The notes: generated by a model not told the origin, from the sequence alone. 64,000 nt of DNA from Typhlomys cinereus (GCA_023101885.1 JALPQD010000044.1:1668514-1732513), one strand, 5' to 3'; shown: positions 33,840-45,094, counted from the stretch's first letter. Translations and numbers: made by a program.

Positions 33840-34560
33840 ATAAATATTGCAAAGTTATGATATTTTCACACCTTAATCACCAATCCCAGGGCCCCTCCTT
33901 TTCTACTTACAACCTTTCATCTCCCCTACCAGACTCCCTCCTAATTTTCAAGTTTTTTCACTTGTTTGGCTCACTGTGTTTCATCTGGTTTGTCTTAGAT
34001 GACAATGCCTGACATGATTCATACTCCATCAAATAGCATCAGTTACAGGGTATACTCTTGAGGAAAGAATCTTCATTTTCTTCCCTATCAGCATTAGTCC
34101 TCACCAGTTTCTCAAGGAGGTGTGGAACTTTGTGAGATCTTTTCTCTTCATGATAAGATGTAGATAGCATAGTTCCTATGCAATTTTCATAAAAGTATAC
34201 ATATCTAGTATATCATGTATACCTCGGTTCTGTCATGTCCAGGAAATAATGCCTATCCTATCACTGTCCTATTTCAGGCTCTTACATCCTTACCATCCTA
34301 TCTTTCAGTAATGTCTCCTGAATCTTGAATGGGTGTGGGCGTAATAGTAGCATGAAAGTATCAGGGGAGAAAAACAATCAACTCATCAAATCTGTAAAAT
34401 TTGCAAGTTTCAGTAGCAATCACCATAGCTAAACTAGCTGATACTTTCTGATACTACGGAAGTTATCCAGCAATGAGGAGTTTTCCATACCAGCTCCAGA
34501 TGGTGTTATGTTCTCCATGTCTTGTGATCCATATGTATTACAGTAAGATAAAATTTTAAA
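33840..34560 (-). mobile_element. L1 3' UTR, subfamily Y, antisense
   Basis: It parallels 7840-8700: gatattttcacaccttaatcaccaatcccagggcccctccttttc, gtttggctcactgtgttt, caggctcttacatccttaccatcc. Confidence 0.72.
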
Positions 34561-35160
34561 TCTCTTCTTTATGAGAAATCCAATCCATAACACTTCTCTC
34601 TCTTTCTCATTGATGCTTTCTATTGAATCATCGGTTTAAGACCTGAAGTATAGTCACATTCAGAAGTAGACTATGGTTCAGTAGAGATTGTTGAAGATGC
34701 ATACGTGTGTACTTTTCCCTTCCTGCATGTTTCTTTAAAGTAATCTTACATTTTAATATTCTGGACATTTTTATAGCTATTGTTCATTCATTTTTTTCAT
34801 CAAAAACCCAGAAAGACTTATTAAGTACTTTCAATTTCACTTTGTAAAACTAAAAATTCCAAGTTTACAAAAAATGTAAAATAAAGGAAAACTTCAAGAT
34901 CACAAGCAAATCAACTTATAATTAGAGCATCACAGATCAATTTATACACAAATTACTCTAAAGAAAAATTAATGTGTTATACTCTTTCTAAAGTAAAAAA
35001 CTATTTCATTGTGGATGTATATTTATTTTAATAATAATGTTACATTAAGTTTTTGAGAAATTAAAGGACTAATATAGCAACTTTCATTCCCATCAGCCCA
35101 GAGTACTTGTGGAGAAAAAGGGCTCTTGCCACTGCTTACTGAAATACCTCGCATGACAGG
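34561..35160. other. Unique AT-rich sequence
   Basis: Nothing recognised. Confidence 0.55.
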
Positions 35161-35179
35161 CTAGGCTAAGGCCATTCTT

Positions 35180-35205
35180 TTTTTAAAAAAACAACTTTAG
35201 TGTGT

Positions 35206-35252
<47 letters not shown>

Positions 35253-35480
35253 GTGTGTCCCTGTGGAGGGCCAAGGGTGACTTTGGAAATCATCCTGTAT
35301 TGCTTCTACGTCCTTGCTTTGCTCTGGAATTTCCCAAGCTCTGCCCACCAGAGCTGGAAGTATAGGCTACCACCGTTTTCCACCTAACTTTTTTTTTTTT
35401 AATGTGAGACCTGGGATACAAACTCAGGACCTTCTGCTTGCAAGACAGAATCTTAAACCCTGAGCCATCTCTCCAGCCCA
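35180..35480 (-). mobile_element. B2-like SINE, antisense, with TSD
   Basis: (TG)n at 35200-35250, body tttggaaatcatcctgtattgcttc, head ending tgagccatctctccagccca. Target duplication ctaaggccattctt at 35166-35179 and 35481-35494 is perfect. Confidence 0.92.
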
Positions 35481-35494
35481 CTAAGGCCATTCTT

Positions 35495-35960
35495 AAATAA
35501 TTTAATGGAAATGAATTGTTTATACCCAAAACTGGTTCTTCCTAAACTAAACTGGGAGTAGAAGAAGATATAGCAAAATCAATACTTACAATTCATTGTT
35601 TTCTAATGCAATTTGAGACATAACTGGAGACATCACAATAGAGACCAGCAATTAAGTGACTCATTAGAGCATATTTTGGAAATGTATATTCTAATAAATT
35701 GGAAAATCTAGAAGAAATGTACATATTAAACAAAAGGATATAAAGTAATTATATACATCATGATAAACAACAAAATTGATTCAGTTATTTTAAAAAATAA
35801 TCTCTCAATACAAAAATCTCAGGTTAATATATTGTCACTGAATCTACCAGACCAATAATTATGAGCTAGCTTTAGCACTCCTCAACTGTGTACTATTCTG
35901 TGAAATAAAGAAAAGGAGCATGCCAAACTCAGTTTACAAAGCATTTCACCCTTATACCAA
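35495..35960. other. Unique AT-rich sequence
   Basis: Nothing recognised. Confidence 0.5.
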
Positions 35961-36520
35961 GTCAGATAAGGCATAAGAAAAATGAAATATAATTATATGC
36001 CAGTCTTTCTGATGAACATAAGTGCAAAAGTCCTCAAATGCTTGAAAACTCATCTATTCTTTGGGCCAGGGTGCAGCCAGACAGTATCTTATGACATGAC
36101 AGGATTGCTGTATATATGAACTCACTACAGTTTTCTGTACTTACACAAGACCTGCACAGAATTTGGTTGATCGACATTTCATAATGGAAGGGGAAAGACC
36201 TCAAGAGGCTCCACGCCCCTCTGAGAGACTCATGAGGGTTACTACTGATGAGGAAGAAAGAAGATGCTTCCCTTGATGGTACATGATCCATGCTTCAGCA
36301 AGTGCTCAAGCACATGCCATTAAATCCAATCCCGATGAAATTCACTGGGCCATACATTAGAAAAACACGAAAATCGGAGGGAGACTGGCAGGAAAGAGGA
36401 AAGCTTGTAATGAGAAAAGTGGGGGGGGGGGTAGGATTGGGATTGAGGTGTAAAAATATCATAAATTCACTGTATTTTTGTATGAGACTCTAAAAACATA
36501 AAAGCAAAATTAAATTTTAA
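35961..36520 (+). mobile_element. L1 3' UTR-like fragment, sense
   Basis: ggattgctgtatatatgaactcactacag, acaagacctgcacagaatttgg, and a G-rich end with a run of 11 G (36421-36431) followed by an A/T-rich tail resemble the older L1 3' UTRs at 14900-15330. Confidence 0.5.
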
Positions 36521-36935
36521 AAAGCTGAATGAAAATAAAAATAAATACTTGCAAACTGAATGCAATCATATATCAAAAAATTATTATTTTCCATAATTAT
36601 GTTATTAAGTGAAATAAACCAGATGTACATAAATATTGCATGCTTTCCTCCGTCTGTTGATGCTAGATTTTTTAAACAGAAACATGAGACCAATTATATT
36701 TATTTATCACACAGAAGTAAAAGGGAGACTGTATGGGAAAGGAAACCAGTGAAATGAAAAAGAAAGGCAGAGAAAAGAAAAAGTATGAGTTTGAAAATGA
36801 CCAAAATACGTGACATACCTGAAAGAAGCTGTCTCTATGAAACCATCACTATGTAAAATGAATATAAACCAATGGTAATTATGAGTGTTCCTACGAACTT
36901 CAAATTCTTTTTTTAAAAATCCAGCAGTTGCTCTT
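36521..36935. other. Unique AT-rich sequence
   Basis: Nothing recognised. Confidence 0.5.
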
Positions 36936-37142
36936 TTATTATTATTCTTTTAATGATTCATAAATGAATATAGTGAATTTATCATTTTTCACTCTTTAAT
37001 CCACAACTCTATCCTCTCTTCTCTTCTCCTTACAGCCCTTATTCTTCCCTACCAATTTCAAGCATTTTCGAAAATGTGGCCTATTAGTTTTTTATGATTT
37101 GCCTTTGATGACCTATGTCTGAGTACTTGGTAGGGAATGAAT

Positions 37143-37163
37143 TTTTTTTGTGGTGTGGATGTG

Positions 37164-37212
<49 letters not shown>

Positions 37213-37384
37213 ACTATTAGTAGTCATAATAGTAGTACAGGGCACTAGAGGGTGCATTCTGTAGAGGGCCAAGGATGAATTCAGGAATCACTCTGGATTG
37301 CCCTACCTCCTTATTGCTTTGCTCTGGGGGAATCACTCTGGATTGCCCTACCTCCTTATTGCTTTGCTCTGGGGTTTTCCAGGC
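37143..37384 (-). mobile_element. B2-like SINE, antisense, with internal duplication
   Basis: TG tract 37165-37210, then the body. The tRNA-like head is missing. A 45-base segment of the body is present twice in tandem. Confidence 0.82.
37284..37373. repeat. 45-bp perfect tandem duplication in a SINE
   Basis: Units 37284-37328 and 37329-37373 both start ggaatcactctggattgcc and are identical as read. Confidence 0.95.
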
Positions 37385-37790
37385 TGAGGAAAGCATTTTC
37401 CATTTCCTCCCCCATCAACTTTAGTGTGGGACTTCTTGAGATCTTTCCAATTTAATGGCGAAATGTTGATAGGGCAATTCCCTTGCAAGCCTTGTGGACG
37501 TGTACAGAGCTGCAGTAAAATCATACGTACCACAATCCTGTCATATCCAGAAGATAGTGTCTAGCTTCATTCCATCACATTTCAGGCTTTTACAATCTTA
37601 TTACTCCCTCTTCCTCAATGTTCCATAAGTCTTTTGGTGGGAGTGGAGGGATTTAGATGCCCTGTTCAGGGGGGAGCAGTCTGAAGTTACTTACTTTGTA
37701 TAATTTAATTAGTTGTAATTTTTTTATGATAAACCCCTTCCATTGTAGAAGGAAACTTCTAGGTTGAGTGCTGAGTGCTCTTCTAATCTA

Positions 37791-37843
37791 TGTTTTTTTT
37801 TAAGTTTTATTTATTTATTTATTTATCTATATATTTGTTTATC

Positions 37844-37889
<46 letters not shown>

Positions 37890-38120
37890 CAGAGGGTACT
37901 GTGTGTCCCTGTGAAGGACCAAGGGTAACTTCAGGAATCATCCTGGGTAGCTCTACCTTCTTTTCACTTAGCTCTGAGATTTCCCAGGCTGCCCCTTCCA
38001 AGGCTGGAAGTGCAGGCCGCCACCATTCCACCTGGAGTGTTCATGCGGGATCTAGGATCCAAACTCAGGTCCTTCTGATCTCGAGGTACAGGCTTAACTC
38101 CTCAATCATTTCTCTAGCTT
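37791..38120 (-). mobile_element. B2-like SINE, antisense
   Basis: Poly(T) and (ATTT)n, (TG)n (37850-37886), body aggaatcatcctgggtagctctacc, GC-rich middle (gaagtgcaggccgccaccattcc), head ending tcatttctctagctt. Confidence 0.88.
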
Positions 38121-38535
38121 CGTATTTCAAATTCTTAAGCAGTAGAATTGTGTGTATGTGTGTCATCTCTATCTAAAGTACATAGCCTCCAAAATTTAAA
38201 AAAAAATACATGCAACGGCCTTCTTCATCACACTGTCTATGGTTCCTACTCTAAAGAATAGTCACAGCCACATAAAGCTATTGTCTGTCTTGTGATGCTT
38301 CTCCTCCACTCAGTAGGGTTGCTGCTCCGTGCTGCAACCACATGTTGTACGTTTAGCTAGGCTACATTGTGAACTGAATATCTGGAAAAAATCTGGAAAA
38401 AAACTTGAATGTATTCATAAATTGAGCTAAGCTGCAATTAAAATTATGTAACACAAATGCAATAATTTAGAAAATATTCATCACATATTGTAATTTTTTT
38501 TAAAAAATGCTGAAAAACAACGTCTGTCATTTCTT
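38121..38535. other. Unique sequence
   Basis: Nothing recognised. Confidence 0.5.
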
Positions 38536-38570
38536 TTTAAATATATTTTATTTATTTAATTTGTGTGTGC

Positions 38571-38615
<45 letters not shown>

Positions 38616-38845
38616 AAAGGGCACTCTGTCCCTATGGAGAACAAGGGTGACTTCAGGAATCATCCTAGATTGCTTCTACCTCGTTTTTGCTTCACTCTGG
38701 GATTTCTCAGGTTCCACCGACTAGGACGAGAAGTGCAGGCTGCCATCAGTTCTGTCTGGTATTTTTACATGGAACCTGGGATCAAAACTCGGGACCTGTG
38801 CTTGTGAGGCAGAGTCTTAACTCCTGAGCCATTGGTCCAGCCCAC
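38536..38845 (-). mobile_element. B2-like SINE, antisense
   Basis: A/T tail, (TG)n (38568-38605), body aggaatcatcctagattgcttc, head ending tgagccattggtccagccc. Flanks share gtcatttct (38526 and 38849). Confidence 0.87.
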
Positions 38846-38857
38846 ATTGGTCATTTC

Positions 38858-38899
38858 TATGAATGAATAAATGAATGAATGAATGAATGAATGAATGAT
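38858..38899. repeat. (GAAT)n microsatellite
   Basis: About ten tgaa/gaat units, one of them taaa. Confidence 0.93.
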
Positions 38900-39039
38900 A
38901 TATGAGTATAGACATAGAACAATTAGGACAGATTTGTTCCTCCCTTGTGTTGGATTTTAGATAATTCTTTCCCTTTGTGCTTATATTTTCTAAATTTTGT
39001 GCAAGAAAACTGATATTGATAGGCCAAACATAGATGTGA

Positions 39040-39120
39040 GACATTGAGACAACTCATCAGGTAAGACTCCTACTCACAAACTTGGAGACCTGAGTTCCAT
39101 CCCTTGAAGTCTGCATGGTA

Positions 39121-39212
<92 letters not shown>
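39040..39212 (+). mobile_element. B3-type SINE with (TC)n(AC)n tail
   Basis: Head acattgagacaactcatcaggtaagac, B-box-like gagacctgagttccatccc, then (TC)n 39123-39180 and (AC)n 39181-39212. The tail adjoins the opposite-strand TG tract of the next SINE. Confidence 0.72.
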
Positions 39213-39216
<4 letters not shown>

Positions 39217-39231
39217 TGTCTTTTTTTCATA

Positions 39232-39281
<50 letters not shown>

Positions 39282-39521
39282 TGTGTGTACAAGAAAGTAC
39301 TTGAGTATTTGTGCCTGCCTGTGGAGGCCAAGAATAACTTTGAATGTCACCCTGCATTATCTGTCTCCTTATTGCTTTGTTGTGGGGTTTTCTAGGCTCC
39401 AGGGCTGGAAGTACAGGCCAACTTCATTTATGTCTGGTATTTTTACACAGGATCTGGGACTGAACTCAGGACTTTTTGCTTTTAAGGTAAAGACTTTAAC
39501 CCCTGAGCCATCTCCTTAGCC
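39213..39521 (-). mobile_element. B2-like SINE, antisense
   Basis: Poly(T), (TG)n (39236-39290), body tttgaatgtcaccctgcattatctg, head ending tgagccatctccttagcccc. The gcactgtc duplication (39213-39220 and 39525-39532) marks the target site. Confidence 0.87.
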
Positions 39522-39744
39522 CCATGCACTGTCATAATTCACACATTACAGTAAATAACTAGAAACTCAACAGGCTTTAATGGTATCTGAGGTGTAGCAA
39601 TATTGATAGTAATAACCACTTAGTATAAGAGAAAGTAGCAAACTGAACAGAAGACATTTTTGCATAACTTCACTTCCCCCTTTCTCGCCCAATTTCTGAT
39701 GATTTCATGACACAACATTTCAAAATCTTAAAAAGAGATGTGTT

Positions 39745-40150
39745 AGTTTCTATTTCTGTTACTACAATCAAGGATGATTAGGGTAACAAGGGTTTACTAA
39801 TGCTCAAGAGTTCAAGTGATAGCTGATCGCCACAGCAGGAAAGCACACCAGCAGCAGGACTGAGGGAAACACCACACTGCACAAAGGAACAAGTGAGAGA
39901 AGGGCAAAGTACGAAGCATACTGTAGCTTGCCAACATATCAAATTACCACCTGCTCTGTCTTTCTTTCTCTCTTTCTCTCTCATCTGCCTGTCCAGGAAT
40001 AGTCCCACCCACTGTGGCTGGGTTTTCCCACATTAAGCAGATGATTCCTCCCTGTAGGCTTGTGTGGAGGCTTGCGCTATAGAAATAATTCTTCCGAGGT
40101 GTAACTGTAGTCACATTGCTCAGTTGTCAACTTGACCCCTAAAACTAACT
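39745..40150 (-). mobile_element. MaLR-like LTR (X-related), antisense, split by an IAP-like LTR
   Basis: It runs from ttagtttctatttctgttactacaatc to gttgtcaacttgacccctaaaactaact, and resumes after the ERVK LTR with ctaactgccacagg. The piece at 46486-46762 plus 51225-51270 belongs to the same subfamily. Confidence 0.72.
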
Positions 40151-40218
40151 TGTCCCGCGCAACCGTCTCGCCAGCAAGAACAACGCGGCACACGCACAGG
40201 ATCCTTCTGCAGTAAAGC

Positions 40219-40224
40219 TTTAAT
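40219..40224 (-). promoter_or_regulatory. Polyadenylation signal of the IAP-like LTR
   Basis: ATTAAA on the minus strand, about 70 bases downstream of the TATA box in LTR orientation, delimiting R. Confidence 0.7.
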
Positions 40225-40291
40225 GCGTCTTGAGAGGGAGAGCATAAGCTTTCAGAGTAGAAGCGGAGACCCCGAACAGGAAAAACCCAAC

Positions 40292-40300
40292 CCTTATATA
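40292..40300 (-). promoter_or_regulatory. TATA box of the IAP-like LTR
   Basis: TATATAAGG on the minus strand, placed at the U3/R side as expected for an ERVK LTR. Confidence 0.8.
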
Positions 40301-40482
40301 GGTTAACGGTCTTCGCCTAGGACGTGTCGCCTTCTGACTGGCTGTTGCTCGTACAACGTCAAAGGGAGAGGCGGGAAACCAAGGATGGTCAGTTACCCGG
40401 CGCCTGCGCAGTAGCTTGTTCTGCCGGAGTCGGCACCATCTTGTAACGGAGGATGCATGTAGGGCAGCGCCCTACACTAACT

Positions 40483-40875
40483 GCCACAGGAGAATAAGTT
40501 CTAATGATCATGAGGTTTTATTGTCATTTTTCAAAAAAATATTTTTCAAATCAAAATTTAATAAAAATAAGAATAGCTTCCCACCTAAGAGTCACACAGA
40601 CAATCTATAGCCTCTGTGATTTGAGGCCAGTGTCCAGCAACTCCAGCAGCCCAACCTTTACCAAGAAGTCAGGCAGAGCATCCATCTGCTTCTGATCTTG
40701 GCAGCTGGTGCCCAGGTGACACTGATATCCTCATTCGTCAAAGAGTGCTGGTGTACAGAACTTGGCTGCTTCTGAGGCTGAGGCTGGGAAGCAGAGGACT
40801 CTGGGAGCACACTCCCTATAGTAACTGTGCAGAGAGACAGCCTGATGTTGAGGTCAGAGGCTAGCAATCCAACTG
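40483..40875 (-). other. Unassigned sequence, possible old retrocopy on the minus strand
   Basis: The minus strand has an open stretch (73 codons, 40658-40879) followed by an A/T-rich end with aataaaacc and attaaattttg. It reads like coding sequence plus 3' UTR but I recognise no protein. It is weak evidence only. Confidence 0.25.
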
Positions 40876-41308
40876 TCACGGTTAGGTAAAAGTGCCAACT
40901 TGGCAGTTGAGGGTTTGAGTTCTAAGTATATTTGTAGAGAACTGGTAGCTGAGTTAATCCCAGAGCAAACATGCAAATGATTGTTTAGTAGATGAGGAAG
41001 GCCCAGTCCACAGTGGGTGGGACTGGTCCAAGCAGGTGAAAGAAATGGAGGGAGCTGTTTCAGAAAGGAGGCATCCTTGTGTACACTTGGCCAGGTGCTG
41101 GTCTGCAAGTAAGGATCATTCCTCTCTCAGCTGCCACATGGATGTGGTGCAGTCAGTTCCCTTGGCCCTTCGGTGATGATGGTTCATGTTCTCCAGGCAA
41201 ACTGGACTAAGAACTGCAAGCAGACTTTCATAAAAGAATAAACCCCTTGTTCCCTTAAGTTGGTTTATCATGATTTTATCAGCAACCATTGAGGTAAACT
41301 GCTACACC
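40876..41308 (+). mobile_element. MaLR-like solo LTR (family X)
   Basis: ctgtcacggttaggtaaaagtgccaacttgg to ccttgttcccttaagttggtttatcatgattttatcagcaacc; closely parallel to 56134-56553. Confidence 0.83.
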
Positions 41309-41559
41309 AGCCAACTTTGGCACTCCACATTCTTACTACCACAGAATCAGACTTGTGCATAAATGAGGTCAGAGGCCAATACTGGCAGATCCCAGCACTG
41401 TCCCCACCTGCCACATGATTCAATCATAATATCAGAGGTTGCCTTCCCCAGTTATATATAGGATTGTCTCAACTTCTCCAACCATGAATCAGAATTAGTT
41501 GTTCTCATCACCAATATCAACCTTCACCTAACTAATCAAAAACCATCTAAGGGTCCTGG

Positions 41560-41817
41560 GGGGAGATGGCTCACATGGGCATATACAATCAAGTGGCTTC
41601 TTGTACACTCCGCCCCCACATACACACACAACTCACAATTAAAAGGACCAGAGTTCAAATCCCAAGTAGAAAAGTCAGGCAGATATGGTAGAGACCTCTA
41701 ATTCCAGCCCTGGAAGATATAACCTGGAAAACCCCAGAGCAAAGGGATGAGTAATCCAGGATGAAGCCCGATGTCACCCCTGGGCCTCCACTGACACACA
41801 CATTCAAGTGGCCTCTT

Positions 41818-41862
<45 letters not shown>

Positions 41863-41880
41863 AGTCTTCCAATGCACACA
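41560..41880 (+). mobile_element. B2-like SINE, rearranged
   Basis: A head start (gggggagatggctcacatggg) jumps to a tail-like segment, then a second body (cagagttcaaatcccaag, gagtaatccaggatgaagccc) and a (CA)n tail (41820-41858). It is probably one copy with an internal rearrangement or two overlapping copies. Confidence 0.7.
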
Positions 41881-42034
41881 TATGAAAGATAAAAAATTTA
41901 AAGAAGAGAAGCTACATCATTATCTTTCACCCTACATAAAAATTAACTTTGAATGAATCAAATAAGTCATGTAAAGCCTAAAATTCTGAAAATTGCTGGA
42001 GGAAATAGCATTGAATACTCTACAAAGTAGTCAT

Positions 42035-42173
42035 AGAAACTGGCAAGATAGCTCACCAGGTAAAGGCACTGTATATAAACCTGGCAACTTGAGTTTGATT
42101 CCCAGAGCATACATGACAGAAGAGAACTAAGTTTTGAAATCCTGACTTTCACAAGTATGCTATGAAGTTGTTT

Positions 42174-42225
<52 letters not shown>

Positions 42226-42260
42226 CTTTCTTACCTCTCTCCCTCCCTCTCCTCAAATAA
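42035..42260 (+). mobile_element. B3-type SINE with (TC)n tail
   Basis: actggcaagatagctcaccaggtaaaggcactgtatataaacctggcaacttgagtttgattcccagagc, then a body and a TC tract of about 26 units (42169-42221). Confidence 0.75.
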
Positions 42261-42299
42261 ATACATAAAATTTTTTTTAAGATAAAGATTTCTGTATAG

Positions 42300-43140
42300 G
42301 ACTCATGTCATTCAAAAAATAAGGCTAACAGTTAGTAAATAGGGCCTAACAGAATTAGAAAAATTCTGTACAAAGAACTGCTCATTGATGCCCTTTGACA
42401 GCAACCTGCAGAACAAGAGAAAATCTTTGCCAGTTATCCATCTAACAAAAACTCGAGTAACTGAGTACTGAGAACACAAACAACACAATCTCCCTCCTCA
42501 CCTCGCTGCAACAAAAGAAAATAGGTGTTATAATCTGATCAAAGCCCATGGCTAGAAAGGTCATAATCCCTATGAGGCAGTCTACCAACAATGTTTTGCT
42601 AATTGTAAAAGTCACGCTGCCTCCTCAATATTTATATCTAGACCCATAGATTAATGCTGCTCTCAGTCTTGGTCAGGGAAGCTTCAGGTTACACTCATGA
42701 TGGTTAATACAAAGACTCATGGATGGTCAATGTGCTGAGAACAAGTTGAGTGCTAAAGCCTGAGAAGAACACCTACATCTGAGGACTCAGGGGACATCAC
42801 AGAAAGAGGAAGCTGGAAAGAATGCAATTGCTAGAGGATGGTAAGGAGCAGTGTAGAATGTTGTCTACTAGACAGGACATAACTGTTGTACCCATCACCT
42901 TGCTGCAGTGTAAGGTGGGATCATCAACAATCCAGCATGGATTCCTGACACTCTATAGGGAGCTAACAGTTACTAGGGGAGCAGAAGTCATATTCTTAGT
43001 GGTGTGGCCACTGGTCAATTGCCCTTGCTCGAATAAATAATCTTTCATCTGTGCTCATGCAAGCAAGCCTAATAAAATGCACTAGATCCCTAGAAAAAAA
43101 TGAAAATAGGGGGGGACTGGGACAAAGAAAGGATTCACTG
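42300..43140 (+). mobile_element. L1 3' UTR (Lx-like), sense
   Basis: agactcatggatggtcaatgtgctgagaacaag, ggactcaggggacatcacagaaagaggaagctggaaagaatg and ggatggtaaggagcagtgtagaatgttgtctactagacaggacataac resemble Lx-type rodent L1 3' UTRs that I know from mouse. It ends in a G-rich and A-rich stretch (43091-43115). Confidence 0.72.
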
Positions 43141-43144
43141 AATG

Positions 43145-43146
<2 letters not shown>

Positions 43147-43191
<45 letters not shown>
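43147..43191. repeat. (AT)n microsatellite
   Basis: About 22 uninterrupted AT units. Confidence 0.96.
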
Positions 43192-43194
<3 letters not shown>

Positions 43195-43199
43195 ATTAT

Positions 43200-43735
43200 T
43201 TAAAACATTAAAATTAGAGCATATTCTGAATTCCACTTCCAATATCACAGCTCCTATAACATTAGCCTTTCTACACTTAGCATATTTACCAGGCACCAGA
43301 TTTTCAAAGAAAAAAATGAGGAGGAAACTCTTGCTTTGACAGATGCATTTTCTATGTGCAAGTAATGATAGTAATCATTTTCCTTTTTAAAGCAAGGGCT
43401 CATGGCTCTCTTTTTATGAAGAGAGAAGCAGGGTTTGGGGTGCATTTTTTTAATGTTATCCCTATGTGAAATTTAATGTTTCTTTCAACAAGTGTTTCCT
43501 GACTCTAGCTGGAGTATATGAACCACAGTTATTTAAAAAATGCACACATATCCAACCTGCAATTTCAGCATTTCATTAAAAAGTCTAATAAGCTTAACAT
43601 AATATAACTTGTTTCTGTTCCCATATTGATGTTCACTTGTGGTTTCAAAAATAATAAGAAAAGAGAACAAAACATGAAAACATCTGCTTCTTCTATAATT
43701 TTAGTCCTTGCTTGTATTAATTAATTAGTTAATTT
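43200..43735. other. Unique AT-rich sequence
   Basis: Nothing recognised. Confidence 0.5.
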
Positions 43736-43739
43736 TGTT

Positions 43740-43840
43740 TGTTTGCTTTGGAGACGGGACAGCTGAATTCTGGGCTGCCCTGGGATTCACGGTGTAGCCC
43801 GAGCTGGCCTCAAACAAGCAGTAAACCTTACTTGCTCTTA
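43740..43840 (-). mobile_element. B1-type SINE, antisense, fragment
   Basis: tttggagacgggacagctgaattctgggctgccctgggattcacggtgtagcccgagctggcctcaaac is the reverse complement of the B1 right side (gagaccctgtct, aggccag). Confidence 0.75.
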
Positions 43841-44119
43841 GGTGGATGGTGTGACTACATGTATTACATGTATTACCCAGTTCTCTTCTTCTGGATACTG
43901 AAGATGATCATATGCATTCAAAATTATTTTGAAACTTGAAGGAATTATTCACATCACTTTCCAAAGTACGAACAAAATATTTGAATTCATCTGTACTATA
44001 TTCAAAGAACTCACACATATAGCTATTTATTAGGAAAAAATAGTTTATTTAGGGAGCAACTGTGTCCCTAAATGTGATTCTCACTTTTTTAGCAGATGGA
44101 AGGGATTTTCTTTTTCAGT

Positions 44120-44346
44120 AGCATGGAGGGGGAGTGTATGTATGAGAAGGCACTTGACTGTGCGGAGTCCCAAGGAGTCACCCTGAATTGCTCTATCTTC
44201 TTATTGCTTTGCTCTGGGATTTCCCACGTTCTGCCTTCCAGGATAGGAATTGCTGACTGTTGCCATATCTGTCCAGCATTTATTATGTGGAATCTGGGGA
44301 TCTGAACTCAGGTCCTGCTGCTCCCTGAGCCAGTTCCCCAGCCCAG
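44120..44346 (-). mobile_element. B2-like SINE, antisense
   Basis: gagtcaccctgaattgctctatcttcttattgctttgctctgggatttccc, then ggatctgaactcaggtcctgctgctccctgagccagttccccagccc. The tail is largely lost. Confidence 0.82.
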
Positions 44347-45090
44347 ATGGGAGATTTTCCAGAGCAACAGCAACATGGTCTTCCCAATATTTTCAGACTG
44401 TGTGTTCTCCCCTGGATGTATTTTCAGGTCCCTGTGATTTTTTTCATGCAGCTTCACACATCATTGCTCTGTGATGCTAGTTTCCACAGAGGCTTGGAAT
44501 AGTGGAAGTTGAAGCCATCCACTAGCAGGGCCTGACATGCCAGTGCCAGCGCTCGACTTGGTCATGCGCTAGCTAGATTCTGGAAGATGAGAGACGGGAA
44601 AGCCAGGCAGGGCTCCTGACTGTAACCTCCAAGATTCTACTGCAGCGGCTGACAGCCAATGATGCCCAGATGTGACAGAAAACCCAGCTGTGGTCAGGGA
44701 AACCACCCGGGAAGCCTCTAAGATACAGGCACAAGAGGCACCTATTGCTTCCTACCACCAAGGTTCCATGGTTGCTTGTTACACATCATTGTGGAGACAT
44801 TATAAACCGGCTGGAACCATTCTACAAGAAAGGGAACCGAAGACCTAGGGAACATCCTACAGAGGGCGTGATGGTGAGCCAACAACCTCTATCACCTGTC
44901 AACCAATGGGCTGATTTGGCTGATCTGCCCAGTGAAGTGTGTGTCCCCTTCCTTCCACCCAGTCTGTATGTGCCTTCCTTGTATGTGTGTTCTCTGTGAA
45001 TGTGAACAACTTTCCTGGCAAAAAGGAAGATCATTCTTGAGTTCCAGACAAGCTTTGAGGAAGCAAAGATGGGAGAGAAGTGATAGAGAA
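44347..45090. other. Unique sequence, nothing recognised
   Basis: Overlapping frames of 60-84 codons on both strands (44573-45034) show no motif. Confidence 0.45.
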
Positions 45091-45094
45091 GGGA

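Larger units (their letters stand above)
36940..37790 (-). mobile_element. L1 3' UTR, subfamily Y, antisense, interrupted by a SINE
   Basis: Left part 36940-37140 (cactctttaatccacaactctatcctctcttc) and right part 37385-37700 (aaagcattttccatttcctcccccatcaac, gaaatgttgatagggcaattccc, tcaggcttttacaatcttattactccc) are parallel to 7840-8340. Confidence 0.68.
40151..40476 (-). mobile_element. IAP-like (ERVK) solo LTR, young
   Basis: The 326-bp element is TG...CA and is flanked by a perfect 6-base duplication ctaact (40145-40150 and 40477-40482), the ERVK hallmark. On the minus strand it reads gttacaagatggtgccgac, tttgacgttg (CRE-like), gccagtcagaaggcgacacg, TATA (tatataagg, 40292-40300), attaaagc (polyadenylation signal, 40219-40224) and cgcagaagg-type U5 text (ctgcagaaggatcct). 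That order and several blocks resemble intracisternal A-particle LTRs. It has high CpG content with little decay, unlike its neighbours, so the insertion is recent. There is no internal region, so it arose by LTR-LTR recombination. It may retain promoter or enhancer activity directed toward lower coordinates and is a likely target of DNA methylation and KRAB zinc-finger silencing. Confidence 0.93.

Noticed and set aside
39057..39519. Several 66-134 codon frames made of Ser-Leu, Thr-His or Val-Cys repeats
   Set aside because: They are translations of (TC)n, (AC)n and (TG)n microsatellites. The same applies to frames at 2196-2384, 13374-13743, 32754-32969, 35166-35387, 37790-38176, 51846-52217 and 57357-57760.
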